A stretch of 64,000 bases of DNA from Vandiemenella viatica (taxonomy: Eukaryota; Arthropoda; Insecta; Orthoptera; Morabidae): contig JARYHS010008074.1 in assembly GCA_031002005.1 (NCBI GenBank), forward strand, positions 280,675,930-280,739,929, read 5' to 3'. This document shows positions 22,791 to 34,424 of this stretch, one piece after another. The translations under genes were made by a program, and so were the position numbers. The notes beneath the pieces are model-generated. The model had not been told where the DNA came from. It worked only from the letters and a program-made list of their open reading frames with translations, and made no database searches. Position 1 is the first letter of the stretch, and each line of letters begins with the position of its first letter.

Positions 22791-23640
22791 CCAGAGTGGA
22801 ATATGGCTTGATCGGGAGCAATTTCTAACGGACTTTAGAGCTTAATGGTTGATTAACATTCACTCAACCTGAGTAGGCAGCATGACAATGAGATTCGTCT
22901 AGACCTCATTGAGTCATCAAGCCGGAGGATGCAAGAAGTGCAAGACCTTATGACAATAGGACAGGACGACTTCCTCAAGTAAAATGTGCGATGAATGTAT
23001 GAAAAAAAGTGGACAGCTGGAAAACAGACCGAATCAAGATGAATAACTCAATTAGCCCTCAGAGTGTAAATCGCAGAGCTTGAATATAACTTCTGACTAC
23101 ACACAAAACAGAAAGTTCGTAAAACCACATACCCATGACTGAAATATATTTATCTCGAAGTTAATGATTCGTTACGCCTGCCACTAACAGTACACCTTGA
23201 TGATGATTATTTTACTCCGTGGCAGCGGGGAAAGGTTGAAGGGGGAAGACGGATGACAAAAACTGTGTGTATTCTTTTTATGATACGTGTAAACCGTGCA
23301 ATATCTAATGTCAAGTAGCTGAACTACGAATTAACGCGGGTCCCAATAGAAAACTATCATGTTAGATGTTTGAAATATGCACTACATTCACAATGTAAGC
23401 TAATATTATCCCCAAAGGAAATCATGTACAAAAAAGAATATCTGTATTAAAATAGTTTCCTCTGTTGAAGTACGTTGCAACTGCTTCCACAATCGCCTTA
23501 TGGTAACAATAATTCTCTTTGTGGTAGATTGAAATTTTAAAACCAAACACTACGTTTAGTCAACTACTAGCAGTTAATACTAACATAAAATGTCACTTTC
23601 ACAGAAACAATTAGCGCAAGTCAGTTGTGGCCAATTAGTT
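22791..23640. other. Unassigned DNA, no gene seen
   Basis: Nothing recognised beyond the flanking repeats. Confidence 0.45.
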
Positions 23641-23644
23641 CCTG

Positions 23645-23815
23645 GTGTGTGAGCGGTAAGGGTCTGCGCTCATACTAGGAAGGACCTACATTCGATCTCA
23701 GATGGAAACATCGAGGTTTTGATTTTCTACAACTGACTCCACATGAATGTGGCATTGAGTCCTGTCTGAAGGCCATGCTGGGTTTAATTTTTTTTTTTTT
23801 AATAAAATACAAAAA
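23645..23815 (+). repeat. Degenerate tRNA-like SINE, forward
   Basis: A-box-like GTGTGAGCGGTAAGG and B-box-like CATTCGATCTC about 40 bp apart are followed by a unique body and a run of T and A near 23790-23805. Family assignment is unsure. Confidence 0.4.
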
Positions 23816-24447
23816 AATATTCAGAAATAACTGCTGCATGATACACAATTCAAAACATAATCTCAGAAAATAGTCAAAATGAGGCTGATTCGAAGGCTAA
23901 AAGATGCTTAGCCACCTGTTATTGCAAAACATCCAACAGAAGAGACACAGGTTTCATATTTTTAAGTCCTGTAAGTGAGGTCACAATAAAATAATTGTTT
24001 CCCTTATAAAGTTACCTAAAAATAAAACTTTGACAATTGTGTTGAACTTCATGCTATTCGACATACGCAGCTCACTTTAAATGAAAAGAAGCTGATCCAT
24101 AATGACAGAAATAAGTACTTGTCATTTGCATCATTTCCACTTGTATCGCAAATTGTAAACAATGTGAAATTTTAATCGGAGTCCTCACCACATTATTCGA
24201 AATTATAAGCGGGGAAGAACAAAGCCTGAATAACAAACTCTGCTATTGTGCCGAAGTGCATCTCATTACGGGTGAGTTGTGCAACCGAGAAATCGTGAAT
24301 AGTGGATGCGAGTGATCCGGCGCGGCTAGTGGTGATAGCTGGCGTGGGCGCCCCACCTGGCCCGCAGCCAGCTCGCTGTCACCACACACGACCGCGCGAG
24401 TAGCGCCGCCACTCACTCACCAGCTTAACGCGTTCTCGGTTGTTGCG
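23816..24447. other. Unassigned DNA with a CpG-rich patch
   Basis: AT-rich except about 24290-24445, which is strikingly GC- and CpG-rich (GGCGCGGC, GGCCCGCAGCC, GACCGCGCGAG). No frame there has a recognisable domain. It could be a promoter-proximal segment or an unrecognised repeat. Confidence 0.4.
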
Positions 24448-24605
24448 GACCCTGCCATCCAGACAGCAATTTTATGTCATTTCTAGAAACTACTCCGGGC
24501 AAATACAGGGGTGCCTCCTTCAAAAGGCCATCGGCGAATTCCTTCCCTTGATGGGGTACGGACCCCACCACAGGGGCACAAGTCTGTTGGTAAATGAATG
24601 AATCA
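24448..24605 (+). repeat. SINE family A, forward partial copy
   Basis: GCCATCCAGACAGCAATTTT, CTACTCCGGGCAAATACAGG, CCTTCAAAAGGCCATCGGCG and GAATTCCTTCCCTTG follow the family A body in forward order. The copy ends in an ATGAATGAAT-type tail. No tRNA head is seen. Confidence 0.65.
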
Positions 24606-26389
24606 ATAATAATGTATGAGTAGACCTAAAATGTATCGCATATTCGTATTACCGTTAATACGATGCGCGGTACTCGGGAATTCGTATATTTTTTGCACTT
24701 AATTTGTAAAATAGTGGGCAGATTCCGTAATTTATAAATAATTAATAATTTTATATTTTTTATTATTATTATAATTTTTTAAAAAATAGAGAGCTGTAAA
24801 TAGTAGCTATATGTATAGTTATTGTTTAAAACTGCAGTGTAAATTTAAAATATATTACTAGCTCAGAGGCAAATTAGATGTTTGATAAGTCATGTTTCAA
24901 TGTGTAACAAATATTTTATACTGTGTCATAACTTTTATGTGCAAAGCGTGCTTAAAGACGCATATGGGTATTTCTTTGCAAGCTTAAAGACAATTTTATG
25001 TAGGATAAACTTTTCATCTGTACAGCAAGTTTAAAGACCAGTGAATAGAGATGTATTATTTCAGTGTGTGTAAAAACAATTTTGTAAATAAAAACACAAT
25101 GTAAATAATTGTACTTTTCTGTAATGAAAAAGGTTTAAAATTTTTAATAATTTAAATTTTATCATGTGTCCACATATTATGTGACGTCACCAACAACATA
25201 ATTTTTCTCTCCCTTATCACTCTTTCAGTCAGAGATGTACTTGAATGTTTTGTTAATTGTAATTCTTGTCGGTAAAATACTCCTATGATATCATTATCTT
25301 GACATTTTTAGTACATAAGTTTTGAGTAAATATGTTACAGAATTTATCCATTTCATTTTTCTGACTGTAAACACTTCTGTAGGTCAGTCTGGAAGGTAGC
25401 ATTTCTCAAAACTGTACATTAAATCTGTTGATTCAAATATGATCACCAACTTGGAGTTTCTCTGGAGTTCTAATTTTAATTCTACAGTATACGGTTGAAA
25501 GTAACGACTTGTTTGTAATATCACGCGGTTTTCATCTCGTTAGTACTTTATCATTTTGTATTGTAACTGTAAATTAACTATATAAGTAATTCAATGCTGC
25601 GATGTGATCTGCATCTACTCAGTGTCCACCATATCTGATTCTTCACCCTAAATTGCTTATTCAGACAAGGATAGTCAAATAAAAATTAAACCCAACCGGA
25701 ATAATTAGAGACTTTCGTTGTAAAAACTAGAAATATTACATCGAACGGGACATCAGATCGGTGACTCTAAAGTAGTCACCGCATGCTAGAACTATGCTCA
25801 CTAATGTTGCGAAAATAGATTTGAGCGTTGAAGTTGATGAATACAGGAAACGTTTGAAATTCCGTCACGAAGCATCCAACCAATGAAACTAAACACACAT
25901 AAATGTCAAATTTTATGTTATTAATACAACTTTGTTAATTGTAAGGCGTAACTGTTAAAAATTCAATTAATGTTCGTCACAAAGTATATAACCGGTGATC
26001 CTGAGCATAAAATGATAGCGCTACAAGTGAAGTTAGGATTGGCAAACAGCCAGAAGATTTCAATGCCTCAAATAAGTACCTGCCTGGGCAACTCTATCCC
26101 TGCCTTATTTGTACTAATAGAGATTAGTGGTGTAAGTGCTCTCTTAAAATGAGGTTAAGCGATATGGTCCCACTGACATCTGGCGGATAAGCCACACAAA
26201 CATCTTCAATAATTTGATGTCATCACTTGCATTAATCATTTTCCACATATATTTATTGCAATCAGCTGCTCAAAATCAATAATAATTGTCCAAGTGTATG
26301 AATTAATTCTTTAACCGCAGACTCTATATATACGGGTGAAACGTTACGGGTAACTCAGGAGGAACACAAAACCTGATCAAAAACTCCTA
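24606..26389. other. Unassigned DNA, no gene seen
   Basis: Strongly AT-rich, about 1.8 kb. Only weak frames with no domains. Confidence 0.5.
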
Positions 26390-26640
26390 CACCCGATACA
26401 ACACTCCAGCCGGTGACTGTTGCAACGAGAGGTCAACACTCTAACCACCAATCTGCGGTTGCCGGCTGTGGGTTAGTTTACCCACCAATTTTGGCGTGCT
26501 AGTCAAAGTGCCGTCATATTGGACTCGAAAAGTTATAAAGAGTTCGAGTCTGGCTGAATCCCGATTTTCCGTAATCATCTGGACGAATAGCACCAAGTTG
26601 CCAAGTTCCACCTCAAAAGTCACACAAGAAACTTAACACT
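26390..26640. repeat. Overlapping diverged tRNA-like SINE remnants
   Basis: About 26400-26455 reads like a reverse SINE head (CCGGTGACTGTTGCAACGAG, CACTCTAACCACC). About 26500-26610 reads like a forward head and body (GAGTTCGAGTCTGGC, CCCGATTTTCCGTAATCATC). Both are old. Confidence 0.45.
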
Positions 26641-27575
26641 TGACCTACACGAGGTATGATGTACAATTGGTGACACGCACTTTTCTCTATTAATTGGTAG
26701 GTAAAGAAGGAAAAGAAGAAACTGTTCCAATCCTGCTTCAATCGAAAAATCGTTTCGACAATTCTATCCAAGTGAGCACTTACATAAGCTGAATCTAATA
26801 TTGCACAAAAACTTTAATTTAGTCTGAAATTTATATCTTGAAAACAAAACAAAAATTAGGGTTCTAAAACTTTCCTTTATCTAAAAAAAAATGATTAAGT
26901 ATGTGTGGAAAAAATGGAAAATTTTAAAATACCAAGCTATCAGTGTTGGCGAACTTCAGATTGGGTCCTTGTACGCGTACGCCTGTTATTAGTCCCGAAC
27001 TGACCGGCTGGTGGGGCTACTTACGAATTCCAGAAGCGTACCGTGGTTTAGCAACTGTGTTAGCTCTGATGCGTGATCGCGGCAGATCGCAACTTGTTAA
27101 CAGACAAATTAGATCGCCCGCGCTGGTAGACTGCTCGTGTGCCGACGAGTTTTATCTCAATGTAACTTATGGGCTCTTAATCTGCTAAAACATCTATACG
27201 CGCCTCCGTCCAGATTTATAAGGGCTATTCACCGCATACAAAGTAGCTTACGTGCTTAACGTTGCTAAATATGGCAGAGCGCAGAGCCGCATCTTATCTG
27301 TGTGGCGAGCGGCGCAGCGAGATAACAGCTAATTCTTGAGACCACAAGAGGGAGGGCGACCTACGTACAGCTGGAGACGAGACTTCTTAAAACATTCACT
27401 CACATTTTGTACAAACAGATACCCGAACATAAGTAGCTATCATTTCTAACATAATCCCATGTCTAGGGTGGAAACATTCTAACTTAACTTTTCCCAATAA
27501 CAGATTTTTATAATAATGAATGAAATAAACAAATAAGACTCTAGGTTTCAAGTCTTCAAGATACGCGTTTTAATA
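26641..27575. other. Unassigned DNA, no gene seen
   Basis: The 81-codon forward frame at 26943-27188 is in somewhat GC-richer sequence but has no recognisable domain or splice context. Confidence 0.4.
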
Positions 27576-28500
27576 TTAATTATGTAAAATAAGTTTCAAT
27601 TTTTAAGTGACTTTTACAAAATCCTCTATGATTAAAGGCCATTTTTTTTTTATTTTTACAAATTTTAATTCTAAATTCCTTAAGCATTTTTGGAAAATTA
27701 TTCATCACTACACTTGGTAGTTTGTTCCAATCCCCGACACCCTTACCAACAAAAGAAAATTTTCCTACTCCCTTATGTATGCTTGTGGTCATGGTCGCCT
27801 TTCCCCTTCCATACACTATTTCTAATCTTTGACCAATATCCCTCCAAGCTCCTTCACCAACATATGCCCTGTACATTCCGAACACTCTCTTCATCCTCCT
27901 CCTTTCCTCCAATGAGTCCCAATCCAGCTCCTTTATCATATAAGTTACTGAATGGGTCCTGCGACAATTTCCACAAACAAATCTAGTTACTCTTCTTTGC
28001 ACACCTTCCAACTCCTGTATTTGATAACCAAAATGTGGTTCCCAAACTACACCACCTTATTCAACCAATGGTCTGACCAAAGTTTTGTAACCCAATCCCT
28101 CGTTTCTCTGATACATCCTCTCATCGCCATCTCCAGTAAATGAAGGATTTTGTAACCGTTTCCTACCACCTGTCCAATGTGCTCTGCCCAATTGAGTTTG
28201 TTATCAAACGTTATTCCAAGATATTTACACTTCAAGCTTTCAACACCCTATAATCGTAATTAACCTTTTGTTTTTTTAACTGTGTACCTAATAATCTGAA
28301 TTTTCTTGGTATTTATCTTCATTCCATGCTGACCAGCCCATTTAGATATTCTATCCAGGTCACCCTGCAGCTGTTCACAGTCTTCACCTGTTTTGATCCT
28401 ATTGTATACCACTGCATCATCTGCAAAATACCTAGACTCTGACCGTAACCCATCAACACAGTCATTCATTAGAATTATGAACAGCAATAGTCTCAATACT
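27576..28500 (-). pseudogene. CR1/Jockey-like reverse transcriptase, 3' half
   Basis: On the reverse strand: LLFIILMNDCVDGL, the active-site region as YFADDAVVYNRI (about 28440-28405), GMKINTKKIQIIRYT, KCKYLGITFDNKLNWAEHIG (about 28235-28175), then a 143-codon open tail (28011-27580) with EGVQRRVTRFVCGN, LDWDSLEERRRMKRV and GVGDWNKLPSVVMNNFPKM. Two or three frame changes separate the blocks. The catalytic FADD box is intact but everything upstream is gone. It is related to, but distinct from, the 9.9 kb and 43.7 kb copies. Confidence 0.9.
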
Positions 28501-29559
28501 CAATACTTGAATAGCAGATGACTTGGAAACATCATTGAGATTAGACTTTACTTACTCGTCCGATTTATTTCAAAATGAGTTTATTAACTGCTCCACGCAA
28601 AGTGGCGGTCCACTTCTTTTATCCAGAATGATTGGTAACGCCTGCCTGCATCTTCTTTCGACGTCTTTGAATTGTTAAACAGTAATGATTAAAGATTTTA
28701 GATTGCTACATTACGTCTGAATTCCTTGCATTCAGATTACGTTGTGTCTTCAGATGAATCAGTGCAAGGTAGAGTTACACAGAGTTTTAGTACTCTCCCG
28801 CTCGTCAAAATAAAGTTTATAACTTTAACTGAACTGAAGAAGCTATATGGAGGAAATGGTTCATTTTTCATTTCAAAGGACCACATTGGTTTTAGCACGA
28901 AGTAGTTTTCTATAATCACGGAAAAACCAAAGTGAATCAGTAAGCGAAAGTCAGTACTAGGCTGCTCCTTTGGATTTCTTTACTGACCGCACCTGCAACC
29001 TAAATCATATAGAAATGATGGTATGCTAGCCTTAGTTGACTATTTTGAAAAATTAAATTAAAATTTTGGTATGGAGACATCATTTACATAAAGATAATGT
29101 TGGCGATGACGTATATTCAAAATCTAGAAAGGGAAAAATAATGATTTGAGTCTCATTCGTTCAAAATCGATTAGTTTGCACGAAATGAGAGATTGCACAT
29201 TGGCAACGGAGTTCTTTCCAGTATAGTTAGTAAAAATCTATACAACCCCTAACAACCCTCCTTGTTGCTCAATCAAAAGTATTCAAACGTAATGTTTCTT
29301 GACTCCGCTGCAACTCTTTTCCTGAAGCTGTCACACGTTTGGAAATTACCCACAGCTCGATTATTTGCATTTAGCTGCAGTCTATGACTCGTTCTCACGC
29401 GCAGTAGAAGGTCTATCTATTAAGAGTTCAGCCTTATGGAAAACCTAATCGCGGTAGGTGAAAGTAGGCCACATACTGCAATAACACGTGGCTATCCATG
29501 TAGCAATGCTGCCATTATAACGCTACAGGTGTTCCACGACTAAACGTTCTTCTTCTGAT
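28501..29559. other. Unassigned DNA, no gene seen
   Basis: Nothing recognised on either strand. Confidence 0.5.
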
Positions 29560-29779
29560 ACTATTGGAATTCTTTCTTCTTCACCACATTATTCCATTAT
29601 TTTTGGGTCGGCTGCCTCGGATTAATTACACTTGTAGTTGTTATGGTCAAAATGTAGCTACGGTTTTACGCCCGCATGCTCATGCTGGCGCAAACATTTT
29701 ATACATACTGCCATGTCATACTAAGTAATAATGGGGAGAAGAGAGAAGTTGCTATCTGTGAAACGTGTAATTATTTTAA

Positions 29780-29811
<32 letters not shown>

Positions 29812-29945
29812 AAATGTGGGTAGTTCTCAGCATTCCCCTTCATATCAGCGCAAAACCACCTGAAAACAGCAGTGAGGACGGCGTGTTCGCTAGGGCCTGG
29901 TTCCGTTGAACCTCCGCAACCCCTAAGTGCATTGAGCCACACTGG
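29560..29945 (+). repeat. Repeat family E, copy 1, with (TG)n inside
   Basis: The segment with TTTTGGGTCGGCTGCCTCGG, ATGGTCAAAATGTAGC, GGTTTTACGCCCGCATGC and CATACTGCCATGTCATAC has a diverged counterpart at about 61905-62115. A (TG)n microsatellite of about 13 units (29785-29811) splits the element. The part after it (CGCTAGGGCCTGGTTCCG) is probably still the same repeat. Class unknown, possibly SINE-like. Confidence 0.5.
29785..29811. repeat. (TG)n microsatellite
   Basis: A near-perfect run of TG dinucleotides; a likely length-polymorphic marker. Confidence 0.95.
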
Positions 29946-30084
29946 AGGGTTATTGTAGGAATTCCTGTTATGTATATAAATTTTCATCGTGTTTTTATAT
30001 TTTAGTTTTACGGTTCGTCGTAAAAGACGTTATTACAACTGGGAATCGAATGAATATTATTACCTTTTATAAAAGATCTATCCT

Positions 30085-30205
30085 ATCATTCACGTCGAGT
30101 GATATCAGGAAACCATAGAAAACCAAACACTGGATGGCGGAGAGCAGGTTTGAACTCTCATGCTCCTGAATGCGAGCCCAAACTTTATAGCTCAACCGGC
30201 AAGGT
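30085..30205 (-). repeat. SINE family A, old reverse copy
   Basis: CATTCACGTCGAGTGATATC, AGGAAACCATAGAAAACC and a reverse-strand head with AGGTTTGAACTCTCATGC follow the family A order. Confidence 0.6.
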
Positions 30206-30861
30206 TAGTATTGTTCTAGTACGATGGATTGCTAGCTTAGTGCTAAGCTTCCTGGCTCCTTGTAGAGAAGTAATCCTGTCGCTGTATGACTATTTAAGCT
30301 GTTAGCCTGACTATCTCTGGCTTTGTGTATGGAGTCTCTGCAGTGAACGCTCCAGAAACAAGACGACGAGTACCCTCACTTTGTGCTGGCATCTGTGGCA
30401 GGGTTCAACAGACTTTCGGTTTGCTGGTTTCAGTCGTCTTCTTGGTATTTCTCTGTAAATATTCTCTTGTTGCTCTATGTGAGTGGATGTTTTCATGTTA
30501 CCTACTTCCACTGTTAAATAAATATTTTACTACGTATTGTTTCGCAGTAAACCAATTCCTTCTGTTAATTTGTTTTAGTCATATCCTTGGCAATGCGGTC
30601 TAATCCTTAAGAGATGCTGAACTGAGTGTCCCTTTGTGTTGCCGCGCGAGGCAGGTGACTGCTGCGCTGCGCGGTGCAGACGGCGTGGCGCGGCGCTATC
30701 TGGCGGCAGCTGGTCTGCTCATTACGCCGGTACGTGACAGCCGTCGCGACACAGGTGCGCCGCATAGCACACGAGCCCACAGAGGCAGTCTCATCTCACA
30801 TAATAACAGTGATGAACCCAAATAAAGGCTTATCCAAAATCATGGTGAAGATTCTGCATTT
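30206..30861. other. Unassigned DNA; LTR-like and CpG-rich segments
   Basis: About 30240-30545 has a TATA-like CTATTTAAGC and, 220 bp later, AATAAA at about 30518, which would suit a solo LTR, but I could not find paired ends or a target duplication. About 30640-30770 is GC- and CpG-rich without a recognisable protein. Confidence 0.35.
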
Positions 30862-31068
30862 TTACTTCTCACGAACTTTAAAATATGCAAATACGTGCCA
30901 CACATGACTGTGTAGTGAATTTCCGAAAGCTCTGTGCGAAAGCACTTCAGATACGCCCAAAATCTTCATTTGACATTTGAGGACGATCACTGGTTTCCCT
31001 CTGCATATGCACCCATCTTCTGTGAATTTCTTATACCAGCCGTAAATCTGTTTATCTCTGGGTGGCAC
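30862..31068 (-). pseudogene. Transposase-type HTH (DUF4817-like) fragment
   Basis: The reverse-strand peptide begins PPRDKQIYGWYKKFTEDGCI then CRGKP, closely resembling the helix-turn-helix segment of insect DUF4817/Tc1-mariner-like transposases (P..R..IYRWYK.F.E.GC..KGK..GRP). Beyond that the sequence decays and no catalytic region follows. It is a short relic. Confidence 0.6.
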
Positions 31069-31159
31069 TTTATTTTTTTATCTTATGGTCATAGCACATA
31101 ATCAATTATACAATTATATACAATTTTTCACACGAATAAAATTATTAAAATATAATTAA

Positions 31160-31970
31160 AATTCAAAATCGACATAGTTCAGTCAATGTAAAGCTTCATT
31201 TGAAATATCTGTGATGACCTTCGGTGATCCTCTAAAGGCTCAAAGTGGGCAATCAAAGGTCACGTGACGGATGGTTTGTTCTTCCTCACCATAGTCGCAA
31301 TTCCATGAATCTCTCATTCCCCATGTATAAAGAGATACAGCAGATCTGCTATGGTCAGACCTAACTCTGGTGAGAGCAGCGAAGGTCTTGAGGGTACCTT
31401 TAGTGCCTGTTGATTGTCAAACAGAGAGTGCCATTCTGGCGGGGCTGAGGCTATCCACTCCAATCTCCATGCTTCTCTCCACTTAAAATTGTTGGATATA
31501 ATCTGTTTTGCAGTTTTTATGCTTGGAATTTTTGATTTAAGTCCCTGAAATTGGGTTTCCACGTCGTCGTGGAAGGGGAGATCCAAGTTATTACAGATCT
31601 TATCATATTAGCCAATTAGGCGATTGCATCGTCATATCGTAGGCGGTTCGATGTTACACAAAACGGGTAGCCAGTACAGTGAACTTGATACATCCACTAA
31701 TTATCCTCATTGTCTGGTTCAAAACTATGTCAATCTTTTTGGTGTGGGTACTTTTCATCCAGACAGATGAGCAGTACTCAGCCGCAGCATACACAAGGCT
31801 CAATGCTGAGGTGCAAAGTGTGGAGGCGAATGTACGCTGCAGATAAACAACGGACTAATTTTTTGCAAACTGTAGCACACAAAACGATTCTTTCTACGCC
31901 ATTTCCATCTAAACACAACAGCACCGTTAGTATTTTTCGAAATAGTTGTTGTATTTTGTGAATCTAACAT
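31160..31970 (-). pseudogene. Jockey-type retrotransposon C-terminal part
   Basis: On the reverse strand, across frames: AEYCSSVWMKSTHTKKIDIV, LNQTMRIISGCIKFT (about 31790-31680), LPFHDDVETQFQGLKS, TAKQIISNNFKWREAWRLEW and SAPPEWHSLFDNQ (31314-31586), then a degenerate cysteine-containing W-C-DYGEEEQTIRHV tail and a short WLNYVDFEF-like terminus near 31165. This is the post-RT domain of arthropod Jockey/R1-type elements. Many frameshifts and stops; the RT core is absent. Confidence 0.8.
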
Positions 31971-32730
31971 GCAACGGGTCTGGTGGGTTAAGACAGACAT
32001 AATTCGCCATAGCTTGTTATTAGATAAAAATGCTTACAGCAAAGTCACCTTCAGCTGCTTCGTTTCGGTCAGCTGTGACGCAAATACATGTTCACTTCGG
32101 AACATACGTATCATTACTCTCTCTCATTCTTCCTATTGACTTGAACCAGTCAATATGGATTAGCTAACCTATCGCGCCGACTCTCGTAGCCTCACCTATC
32201 GCTAATGCCGTCCAACCAAGTTGCCATGTCTCGCGCCATAGTCATTCAATCCATCAGTCAGTATTCTAAGCAGTAATTCAGCTTCAAGACGCTAGCATTC
32301 GGAGAAGTCCTTGCAGGACACGTTATCGACTGTACATGCACAGTTTTCAGTGGCCATTAAACGGACTCACTACCAGTTAGCCGTCTTCTCATTCTTATAG
32401 GATAGTTTATATCAGCTAGAGCTAAACCAATCCACTAGCCTCGGATCTCTATCCGTAAAATGGAGTGGTGTCACATATCCTGATAAATTATCACTATTAG
32501 TAGCTCGCAAGATGAAAAACCTCCTCAGAAGAGCAGAAGACTTAGAAGAGGCCTAAAAACACGAAGGATAGTCACTCCACTTAAGGTCCACCACTCACAA
32601 CGTCCACAAACAGGCCAAGCAACCACTCGGACCCCTGACAATACAACGCACTACTGACGGAATAAATTTCCTTCTCCTTTTTCTTGTTTTTTTTTATCTT
32701 TCTGTTCAAATCAAATCATCGTATGACATT
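31971..32730. other. Unassigned DNA, no gene seen
   Basis: Of even base composition and less AT-rich than its surroundings, especially 32.14-32.65 kb. No coding frame, tRNA or terminal repeat recognised. It may be an unrecognised LTR or repeat. Confidence 0.4.
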
Positions 32731-33040
32731 GCCCCGGAGATCTCGAACGATTGTTTGGCCGCCAAGTGGCAGAGTTTTCGATTCGCCGCGTAATGCGTCT
32801 CTTGTTACGGCTAACTAACCTAAACCCGATGATCCTACCTGGTAGAAGGGAACCAACAGTTCAACATTGAATCTAACCGACGGAAGCGTCCTGGCACACT
32901 TCGCATTACATGGCACGCTATGCCAGAGATGAATGTCGGGTTAAGGACGTTTGAAAATCCCAGCCGAGGCTAAGATTAAAACCAGGGACCTTCAATTCTT
33001 CAGCCGGATACCTTAACTACTGAGCTAGAAGACCGCTATT
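32731..33040 (-). repeat. Repeat family B (tRNA-derived), copy 2
   Basis: TAACCTAAACCCGATGATCC and TTGAATCTAACCGACGGAAG parallel the copy at 16.0-16.28 kb. The right end on the reverse strand is a clear tRNA-like head: A box TAGCTCAGTAGTTAAGG, then 30 bp later B-box-like GGTTTTAATCT. Confidence 0.65.
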
Positions 33041-33985
33041 TATTTCTATTGATCCTTATATTTACGAAGGAGCCGAGTTTAACTCCAGCTGAGGTAATCA
33101 TTATTTCTATCTGGCTCAAAAACTTCAGACAAGGAGGAGAACAGAGTACGTCAGAAACAGTTCATATCCAAAACCTCTACGATCTGCCTCAGCCTAATTT
33201 TTTATCAAAATTATTAGCCTACAAAGTAATACAGTGAAGAAATAATTCTTCAACTATGCTCACATGAAGACTTAATACGCTGGTAAATCTTCAGCTGGTA
33301 CTACAAAGTACGTACGTCGTATACTAGTAGATACGTGCCCAGGTAGAGTGAGAACACACCTGAACGGGTACACCAGTGGTCTCTCGTCTCGTAGCAGCAC
33401 TGTTTGTTATTGTCCCGGTACCGTGTCATCCAATTCCACTTGTCACTGCGCCGGCACACAATGGTCAGCGCAGACGATTTAATATGATTAAATATACTAT
33501 TAGGCTGGCGGCGGGCGTGCTCGCCCCGCCAAGAACAATGCACAATGGCGGAGACCTCCCGGCTGCCTCCAGACGGTCGCTTGCTTTATGAGTCTTCGAC
33601 ACGCTGGCGCTCTCTAAATGTCACTATCCACAAGTAGGGAAAGCTCGCTTTATTGTCGGCGATCATTCCCAAGTTCTCTTTTCCGTTGCGACTTCACAAA
33701 TCGTCTATGAATATCTTCTACCGAAAAATTGTGAGGAAAATGACAAAAACTTCTGTAAAATCACGGCCTCCAAGAACGCCATGGCTGACAGTTACAACTT
33801 GTGTGCTTTAATTAATGTGGAAGGGTGTGGATAATTCCCTGCCGAAAATCACCAGGTCATCTCCTGAAGAATTACGTATATTATGAACATTTCCACACTG
33901 CAGGGAAAACAGCGTGTTACGGACACATTCAAGCTGCTGCTCATTTATTTTTTAAATTAATAAATTTAGATCCACCAAAATAATC
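33041..33985. other. Unassigned DNA, no gene seen
   Basis: A GC-richer patch at 33.42-33.60 kb (GGCTGGCGGCGGGCGTGCTC) has short frames on both strands and no recognisable protein. Confidence 0.4.
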
Positions 33986-34420
33986 TATATATATAAAGAT
34001 GAATGTATGTATGTATGTATGTTTGTTCTTCATACAAATCCACAGTTTTCATCCGACCTCGATGAAACTTTGCACACTTATCCTTTGAAACAAGGAGAAA
34101 AATACTGTCTGTATTTGGTTGAAAAATTATCTGTATAAATAATACATGTTGTCTTGAATAAAACTTTCTCGGGTAGCTAGCCGAGTTAGTACATCGTTTG
34201 ACCACGACGTTTGACTTGACAATGGCGGCAGAGCTTGTGACCTCCGAAACGTCGTGGTCAAACGATGTACTAACTCGGCTAGCTACCCGAGAAAGTTTTA
34301 TTCATTTACAACGCCGAGAAAATCTCCAGTCTTACACATGTTGTCTTATAATTTCGAAAAATTACTGAACGGCGATAGACAGACGCGTTGGATGTAGAGG
34401 ACTCTGTACAGTTTTTCCGT
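33986..34420. repeat. Dispersed repeat with (ATGT)n start, interrupted by a foldback
   Basis: Begins with (TA)n and (ATGT)n, then GTTTTCATCCGACCTCGATG, AAACTTTGCACACTTATCC and, beyond the foldback at 34156-34335, TACTGAACGGCGATAGACAG. Sequences of this kind are common dispersed repeats in insects; I cannot name the class. It was the target of the 180-bp foldback insertion. Confidence 0.45.
34156..34335 (+). mobile_element. Foldback insertion, Penelope-type terminal repeat (candidate)
   Basis: A 180-bp insertion flanked by a perfect 12-bp duplication ACATGTTGTCTT (34144-34155, 34336-34347). It consists of a 56-bp left arm (34157-34212), a 34-bp spacer, and a right arm (34247-34302) that is the exact reverse complement of the left, followed by a 33-bp tail. 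The right arm starts at GAAACGTCGT and ends CCCGAGAAAGTTTTATT. The element at 52134-52381 has the same architecture and the same signature words. GAAACGTC is typical of hammerhead-bearing Penelope-like terminal repeats. The family call is an inference from that motif and architecture; no coding part is present. Confidence 0.65.
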
Positions 34421-34424
34421 CTAG

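Noticed and set aside
27690..27986. 98-codon forward frame
   Set aside because: It is the antisense shadow of the reverse-strand reverse transcriptase tail.
29785..29811. CRISPR or other spaced repeat array
   Set aside because: The only regular arrays here are simple microsatellites; no spaced direct repeats were seen anywhere in the window.
30240..30545. Solo LTR
   Set aside because: TATA-like and AATAAA words are present, but no paired TG...CA ends, target duplication or second copy could be shown.
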